A stretch of 64,000 nucleotides of DNA, from the NCBI GenBank assembly GCA_905339235.1, contig CAJPFG010000001.1:206645-270644 (forward strand). The letters run 5' to 3'. The stretch is from Phycisphaerales bacterium. Its GTDB lineage: Bacteria > Planctomycetota > Phycisphaerae > Phycisphaerales > UBA1924. Shown here one piece after another: positions 59,760-64,000 of this stretch (position 1 is the first letter of the stretch; each line of letters starts with the position of its first letter). The translations under genes and the position numbers were made by a program. The notes under the pieces were generated by a model that was not told where the DNA came from, ran no database searches, and worked only from the letters and a program-made list of their open reading frames with translations.

Positions 59760-61307
59760 CTACTTCTTGATTTTTCCAACGGTTTCAGCCAGCTCGTTAA
59801 ACTTTTCGAGAATCGGCGTCACCGCCTGCGCAGCAGCCGAGACTGGCGTCGGGTCTTTGCTGTGATGTTCGGAGCTCTGCCCCGGGGGCGTCGCGATCGC
59901 CTCAATCACGCGCTCGCAGAGTCTTGCGACTGGTGCACCATCCGGCGTGTCCGAGGGGAGTGTGGCAAACTCACGCTTGTACCCCTCGAACGATCTCGAC
60001 ATCGTCTCCTTGTGGGCGTAGGCCTCCTGGCATTGCCCTGCTAATCGCGATCGCGACGATGCAAGCAAGCCGAGCCAAAGCAACCCGCCGACAATGGGAA
60101 GCCGAGACAAGAAAGATCGAAGCAGTTCTTCGTAGCTCGGTACTTCTTTCGTCCAGATCCGGGCAATCTCGATCCCGCCGATTGTGACCAAGCCAGCGAT
60201 CGCTCCGAAAAACGCGATGTTCCACCAAACTCGGGGCCAGCGGTACTTTGTCCGCTGCTCATGGAACGCCGCCGCGAGACCCGTCGACGTCGCAGCGGGT
60301 AGTAGTGCCAGAATCTGCGTCTTTGTTGCCTCGAACTCGACCTTCAATGCGGCGAGCCGCTCCTCGTAGCCCCCGACGCGGCTTTCAACCTCTCCGCTGA
60401 CCTTGGCCAGTTTCGCCGTAGTCTCGGCATCTGCCGTCGCCGTTTCAAGTGCCTTCTGTGCCAGGTCCCGATGCTGCTCGGCCTCTTCCAAGGCTGCTCT
60501 AGCCTGATCGCGAAGGGCTTCGGCGGCCTCCATTGCCAGTCCCGCACGGTCTGCGGAGCCTTGGGCGCCGCTCAGCTGACCTTCGGCCTTGGCCGAGTAA
60601 TCCGCAACCTTCTTGCGCTCCTGCTGGATGTACTCCTCGCCATCGCTGACTGCTTTGCACTTTGCGGCCGAATCTGCGGCGCTCTGCGTCGCCTGCAACA
60701 GACTGGCCTCGGTGTCGAGTTTTGCTTTCGACGCAGCATCGACGGACTCGACCATTGAGTGTCGAGCTTTCTCGATCTCGTCCGTCAGCGGCGCAAGCTC
60801 ATCCCTCTTCGCCTGTAGCTCCATCAACAGCGTTGCCAAGCTTGCTTTCGTGACATCGGAGTCGGCCGCAGATTTGTCCGCTCGTTCCTTCGCCGCCGCA
60901 GTGGCGCCCGCCGTGTCGTCGATGCTCTTCGAAACCTTGCTGGCGTGCTCGACGGCCTTCTCGACGTGCCCGCTCCCAATCGCGACCTTCTTGGCGCTGG
61001 CATCGGCTTCGGCCGCGAAGGCGCCGGCCCGTGCGGCGGCATCCGCAGCTTCCTTCAACTTTGTCGCAACGGTTTGCTCGTGCTCGAGCGCCCGCTTCCG
61101 CGACAACTCCGCCTCGGTCGCATGATCCCCCGCCGACCTCTTGGCGTTTTCCGCCGAGGTTGCTGCCGCGCGGATCGTGCCAAGTAGCGACTCGGCCTCC
61201 GCCGCGGCGGCCGACAGAGTCACCTCTTTCTTCGCCTCGATTTGTTCGGCGGGCAGTAATTGATCAACAGACGCTGCCTCATGCCCTGGATCCGATTCAT
61301 CCGGCAT
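59760..61307 (-). CDS. Coiled-coil protein with two membrane helices
   Basis: 515 residues, unrecognised. Seen: about 350 residues of Ala/Glu/Lys-rich helix with heptad-like spacing, then two hydrophobic segments (WWNIAFFGAIAGLVTIGGIEI and LPIVGGLLWLGLLASS), a basic loop and a soluble C-terminus ending in ILEKFNELAETVGKIKK. The start at 61307 has GGGGA 6 nt upstream (alternative GTG 61319). It is probably the second gene of a two-gene unit with the gene at 61453-62289. No enzyme motif visible. Confidence 0.55.
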   Translation of the reverse strand: MPDESDPGHEAASVDQLLPAEQIEAKKEVTLSAAAAEAESLLGTIRAAATSAENAKRSAGDHATEAELSRKRALEHEQTVATKLKEAADAAARAGAFAAEADASAKKVAIGSGHVEKAVEHASKVSKSIDDTAGATAAAKERADKSAADSDVTKASLATLLMELQAKRDELAPLTDEIEKARHSMVESVDAASKAKLDTEASLLQATQSAADSAAKCKAVSDGEEYIQQERKKVADYSAKAEGQLSGAQGSADRAGLAMEAAEALRDQARAALEEAEQHRDLAQKALETATADAETTAKLAKVSGEVESRVGGYEERLAALKVEFEATKTQILALLPAATSTGLAAAFHEQRTKYRWPRVWWNIAFFGAIAGLVTIGGIEIARIWTKEVPSYEELLRSFLSRLPIVGGLLWLGLLASSRSRLAGQCQEAYAHKETMSRSFEGYKREFATLPSDTPDGAPVARLCERVIEAIATPPGQSSEHHSKDPTPVSAAAQAVTPILEKFNELAETVGKIKK

Positions 61308-61452
61308 AGCTATCCCCACGGCTCCGGCTTTAGGTCCGAACTGAACTACACTGAATCATACGTCGCCAACCTCGCGCCGCATCAAACACCCATCGCCCGT
61401 GTGCGAGGACACGCAGCCCGGGTTCTGGTTCGGGCCACCTGACTCACATTTG

Positions 61453-62289
61453 TTAGGGAGCCCCGTTCGATTCTCCTTCGGCCGCGTCCGGAGCGAGCGA
61501 GTTCTCGTCGACCACGCCTGCCAGTAGATGGGAGTCCGTCAGCAGGGCATGGATTGTCTGGCCCTTTTCCAGGACGTAATCTATCCGCTGCGCCCCATCC
61601 ACAAGCACCACAAGTCCGGCCACAACCTTGACCACCCGCGGCCAGAACTCGGATTTCTGAACCGCCTCGGGATCGAAGCCGACTCGCACTTTTGCCGCCG
61701 CTTCGTGCCCGTTGCAGGTTGAGAGCCCGTTCCAAAGCGCCTCAAACCCTTTGGTCCGGAAGTCGAACAACGCATCAGCAACTATCTGAAGGTGGCGCAA
61801 CAAGTACTCGCGGAGGAAGGCGTCGATCCCACTGTTGGCAACGGCACTGATGAGCGCCAGCGTTTCGTCGAGCAATCGGCGCACGCCGTTCTGATCCGCG
61901 ATCGGCTCGTGAGCGAACCTCTCCAAATGGTCGCTGCAGATCGAGAGCAACGCCATTGCAGAGCCGTCGAAGGTCTGGAGCACGTTGGAGAACTGATGGC
62001 CGTTCAGAGAGAGATGTTGAAAGCCATCCCTCACGCGGCCAGTCCACGCCAAGTGCTTCTCGGGATCGATGTCTGGGACGCACTTCACCAGGCGCTCGAC
62101 TTCCGCGACCAGTTGAACGAAATTGAGCGAGGAACGGAGAATGCCCGCGTGGTCTTTGGGGGAGACACCGAACATCCCCGCAATGCCCTCTTGGACGGGC
62201 TTGTTCTGGAACTCTCTTGCTCCGTTCACGAGGTTCCAAAGTCGCCCAGCGGGGTTGGTCAAAGGGGGATTCTTGGAGGTCGTTGCCAT
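61453..62289 (-). CDS. Helical protein of unknown function, partner of the coiled-coil gene
   Basis: 278 residues. Seen: an all-helical look (FNPP-like beginning TNPAGRLWNLVNGAREFQN, then LLSICSDHLERFAHEPIAD), one moderately hydrophobic stretch VVKVVAGLVVLVDGAQRIDY near residue 225, and an acidic tail. No family recognised. TTG at 62319 would give a longer form. It lies upstream of the coiled-coil gene on the same strand (gap 145 nt, no gene seen), so the two are probably co-expressed. Confidence 0.5.
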   Translation of the reverse strand: MATTSKNPPLTNPAGRLWNLVNGAREFQNKPVQEGIAGMFGVSPKDHAGILRSSLNFVQLVAEVERLVKCVPDIDPEKHLAWTGRVRDGFQHLSLNGHQFSNVLQTFDGSAMALLSICSDHLERFAHEPIADQNGVRRLLDETLALISAVANSGIDAFLREYLLRHLQIVADALFDFRTKGFEALWNGLSTCNGHEAAAKVRVGFDPEAVQKSEFWPRVVKVVAGLVVLVDGAQRIDYVLEKGQTIHALLTDSHLLAGVVDENSLAPDAAEGESNGAP

Positions 62290-62352
62290 TGCCTGTCGCT
62301 CTCGGAGCACTCTATGCAAGACGGAGCGGTCAATGCCGTCACGGCTCCTCCG

Positions 62353-62589
62353 TTACTCTGCTTTCTCTACGCCAGGTTCCACCCGCACCCCCTCCGGCAG
62401 CGCCGCCAGAAACACCCGCCCGTACCGTGCCGTGATCACCCGCTCGTCCAGGATCACCACCCGTCCCGTGTCCGACTTGCTCCGGATCAGGCGCCCGATC
62501 CCCTGCTTGAACTTGATCACCGCCCGCGGCAGCGAATCCTCCATGAAGGCGTTACCGCCGGTGGCATTGGCGGCACGGGTGGTACGCAT
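62353..62589 (-). pseudogene. dinG: Truncated C-terminal fragment of DinG-type helicase
   Basis: The last about 70 codons match the end of DinG/Rad3-type helicases: GGNAFMEDSLPRAVIKFKQG, then GRLIRSKSDTGRVVILDERV and TARYGRVFLAALPEGV. The helicase motifs before this point (Walker A, DEAH, Fe-S cysteines) are absent, and an unrelated gene lies upstream, so it is a remnant cut off near 62555. It ends normally at 62353. Confidence 0.7.
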
Positions 62590-62638
62590 GCCACCCCGCC
62601 GGGGCGGAGTTCCGCTCTGGGCGCGAGCGGATGGCTCA

Positions 62639-63784
62639 TCACCGGCGTTGGTACCGCCGCCACAAAACCGTGCCCGTCACGGCAAGCCCCGCCGCGCCAC
62701 CGCCGCCCCACCACACCCAACGCGGGGAATCCCGGCGGCCGGTTCGGGCGTCAACCGCCGGCTGGACATCGCCCTGTGAGAGCGGCGAGCGGCGCCGACC
62801 GGTGCGGGCCTCGGTGCGGGCCTCATCCACTGTGCCGTCGGGGCGGATAACGACGCCCCTGCCGCGATCCCATGCACGATCGGCGATCCGGTCCCACCTA
62901 AACAAGAGGGGATCAACGCGGGTTTCGCGCGTGAAGGTCATGAACTCTACGGGTCCGTCGTATCTCGTTCGAGCCGCCTCGTCCGGACTCGTCCCGGGCG
63001 CGACCTGCTTCATGAACTGAAAGTGCGGGTGCTTCGCCGGCAACCCCGGTCCTGAAAGTTCGCCATCCCACCACCACTCGCATGTTGTGCCCGATGGCAT
63101 GACCGTTCGTAGCCTCTCTAACTCGCCCGTGGAGGCGCTGAGGGTCGCGAACATTCCTAGCCCGACGGCCTCCAACTCAACCGAGTCTCCCTCCCTCGTC
63201 ACCTCTCGCACCTCGGTCGCGCAATCGAATGTTTCGGCAACCCAGCGGACAACCTCAACAAAGGACTTCTCCGCCCGGACCCTCGCGAATGGGGTTTCGC
63301 CCCGATTGTGGGAAGCCACCCGCTCAGCACACGACATCGGGGGCGTCGGCACGAGATTGGCCTCGACCCCAGGCTGATTGCCGCCGGGCCTCGCCCAGCC
63401 TTCCTCGCCCCAGACAGTGATCACCCGTACCGCGTCACGACCCGGCCCGGCGGAGCGATCTGTTCGCACCAACACATGAAGCCCACCCCGACCATCCGCG
63501 GTGACGCGCAGGACCCTCTTGTCGAACATGGGGGTGAGGGTTGTGGGATGGACCGACTCGGTGATTCCGGGCAGGGCGCGGTGCGCGGCGAGTCCGGCTT
63601 CATCCGCGCCGGCAATCAGCGACCACTCACGTACCTCTGAAGTGCTGGGTGCCCACGAAGCCGCGTAACTCCTGCGGAAGTTGGCCAGACACTCCTGCGG
63701 AGTCTGGGCCAATACGCATGAGGCACACATGGTGAATGCAGCCAGAGCGAAGAGGGAAGGACCACTGTGGTACTGCCGGTTCAC
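62639..63784 (-). CDS. Exported protein with C-terminal membrane anchor
   Basis: 381 residues. Seen: a signal peptide (LFALAAFTMCASCVLAQ), a middle of unknown fold with FRRSYAASWAPSTSEVREWSL and VRTDRSAGPGRDAVRVITVWG, and an end with two ARTGRRxSP copies and a terminal hydrophobic helix WWGGGGAAGLAVTGTVLWRR. A GTG start at 63784 with GGAGG-like sequence upstream is preferred to 63808. No family recognised. It lies between the dinG remnant and the IS-like end. Confidence 0.5.
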   Translation of the reverse strand: MNRQYHSGPSLFALAAFTMCASCVLAQTPQECLANFRRSYAASWAPSTSEVREWSLIAGADEAGLAAHRALPGITESVHPTTLTPMFDKRVLRVTADGRGGLHVLVRTDRSAGPGRDAVRVITVWGEEGWARPGGNQPGVEANLVPTPPMSCAERVASHNRGETPFARVRAEKSFVEVVRWVAETFDCATEVREVTREGDSVELEAVGLGMFATLSASTGELERLRTVMPSGTTCEWWWDGELSGPGLPAKHPHFQFMKQVAPGTSPDEAARTRYDGPVEFMTFTRETRVDPLLFRWDRIADRAWDRGRGVVIRPDGTVDEARTEARTGRRRSPLSQGDVQPAVDARTGRRDSPRWVWWGGGGAAGLAVTGTVLWRRYQRR

Positions 63785-63860
63785 CCTTCGCCCCCTCCCC
63801 CTCCGCACTCGCCATCGAAAGTGGCCAGGTTTGTCGAGATGGTCTCAGGAGTAAATGGGG

Positions 63861-64000
63861 CTGACCTGCCCCCATCCTTCGGTCCACCCCTTATGAGAGT
63901 GTGACCAACTCCTCCTCCCGCGTGCGTACCCGCAGGCGCAGCGCAGCGGAGCCGGAGGGTACGCACGCGGCCGCGAACTCCTCGGGGGTCTGGTACCCCA
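63861..64000 (-). mobile_element. End of an IS3-family-like insertion sequence
   Basis: A probable terminal inverted repeat starts at 63861 (TGACCTGCCCCCATCCTTCG), just outside the 3' end of a transposase-like frame. Only about 140 bp are visible; the rest is beyond the window, so neither the other end nor a target duplication can be checked. Confidence 0.5.
63891..64000 (-). CDS. C-terminal end of an IS3-like transposase (partial)
   Basis: The minus strand encodes GYQTPEEFAAACVPSGSAAL, followed by RLRVRTREEELVTLS and a stop at 63891. The TPxEFAA segment is typical of the last residues of IS3-family OrfB (DDE integrase) proteins. The catalytic residues are off the window. A 12-bp perfect inverted repeat (63920-63931 and 63957-63968) lies within it. 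Confidence 0.55.
   Translation of the reverse strand, partial: GYQTPEEFAAACVPSGSAALRLRVRTREEELVTLS

Noticed and set aside
63920..63968. 12-bp perfect inverted repeat as a terminator or element end
   Set aside because: It lies within the transposase-like coding frame, well inside the proposed element end, and has no terminator features.

Overview
The window is a GC-rich, densely coded bacterial chromosome segment. Several traits suggest a planctomycete, most likely of the Phycisphaerae: a PEP-CTERM-like tail with the PAPGALALLGLG pattern, two groEL genes, a type II secretion (T2SS)-like locus built in a non-proteobacterial order, and many ATGA start/stop overlaps. This placement is an inference from gene content, not a measurement. 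I saw no rRNA, tRNA or CRISPR array.

Layout. (1) 1-4600: the C-terminal part of serC, a secreted lamin-tail/PEP-CTERM-like protein, a GT9 glycosyltransferase and a SUKH-domain protein. (2) 4598-28371: a T2SS/type IV pilus-like locus. gspE lies on the minus strand; a peroxidase-like gene follows, then gspF, G, H, I, J, K, a PilM/PilN-type GspL, a PilO/PilP-type GspM and a 4310-residue secretin. A small lipoprotein overlaps the end of the secretin gene. (3) 28509-32678: sucA and sucB of the 2-oxoglutarate dehydrogenase complex. (4) 32682-37310, minus strand: membrane proteins, a glycosyltransferase/phosphatase pair, two lipoproteins, a DUF2752 protein and a lone nuoA. (5) 37573-44949: a protein-folding cluster (groEL1, a 72-residue protein, dedA, groES, groEL2, dnaJ, grpE) followed by an FmdB-type zinc ribbon and acpS. 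(6) 44952-59319: envelope lipoproteins, an acyl-CoA synthetase, two tandem DUF4139-type paralogues, a YdiJ-like flavin/Fe-S dehydrogenase, a GNAT enzyme, a CDGSH protein, a MoxR ATPase and a zincin. (7) 59320-64000: an accessory stretch with a long inverted repeat, a coiled-coil/membrane gene pair, a truncated dinG and the end of an IS3-like element.

The outstanding feature is the secretin gene at 14933-27865. Between a normal N0 domain and a normal C-terminal secretin domain I count about 46 tandem secretin-N-type repeats of about 84 residues; classical GspD proteins have three. The array holds a recognisable five-domain duplication and an embedded signal-peptide-like segment, so it probably grew by duplication and fusion. 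With the neighbouring pseudopilins, ATPase, platform protein and fused assembly proteins it forms what looks like a complete export or pilus machine with an extraordinarily long periplasmic channel or filament. The prepilin peptidase is not in the window.

A second recurring signal is a TAnnnT hexamer placed 7-9 nt before start codons of several operon-leading genes, which suggests leaderless transcripts.
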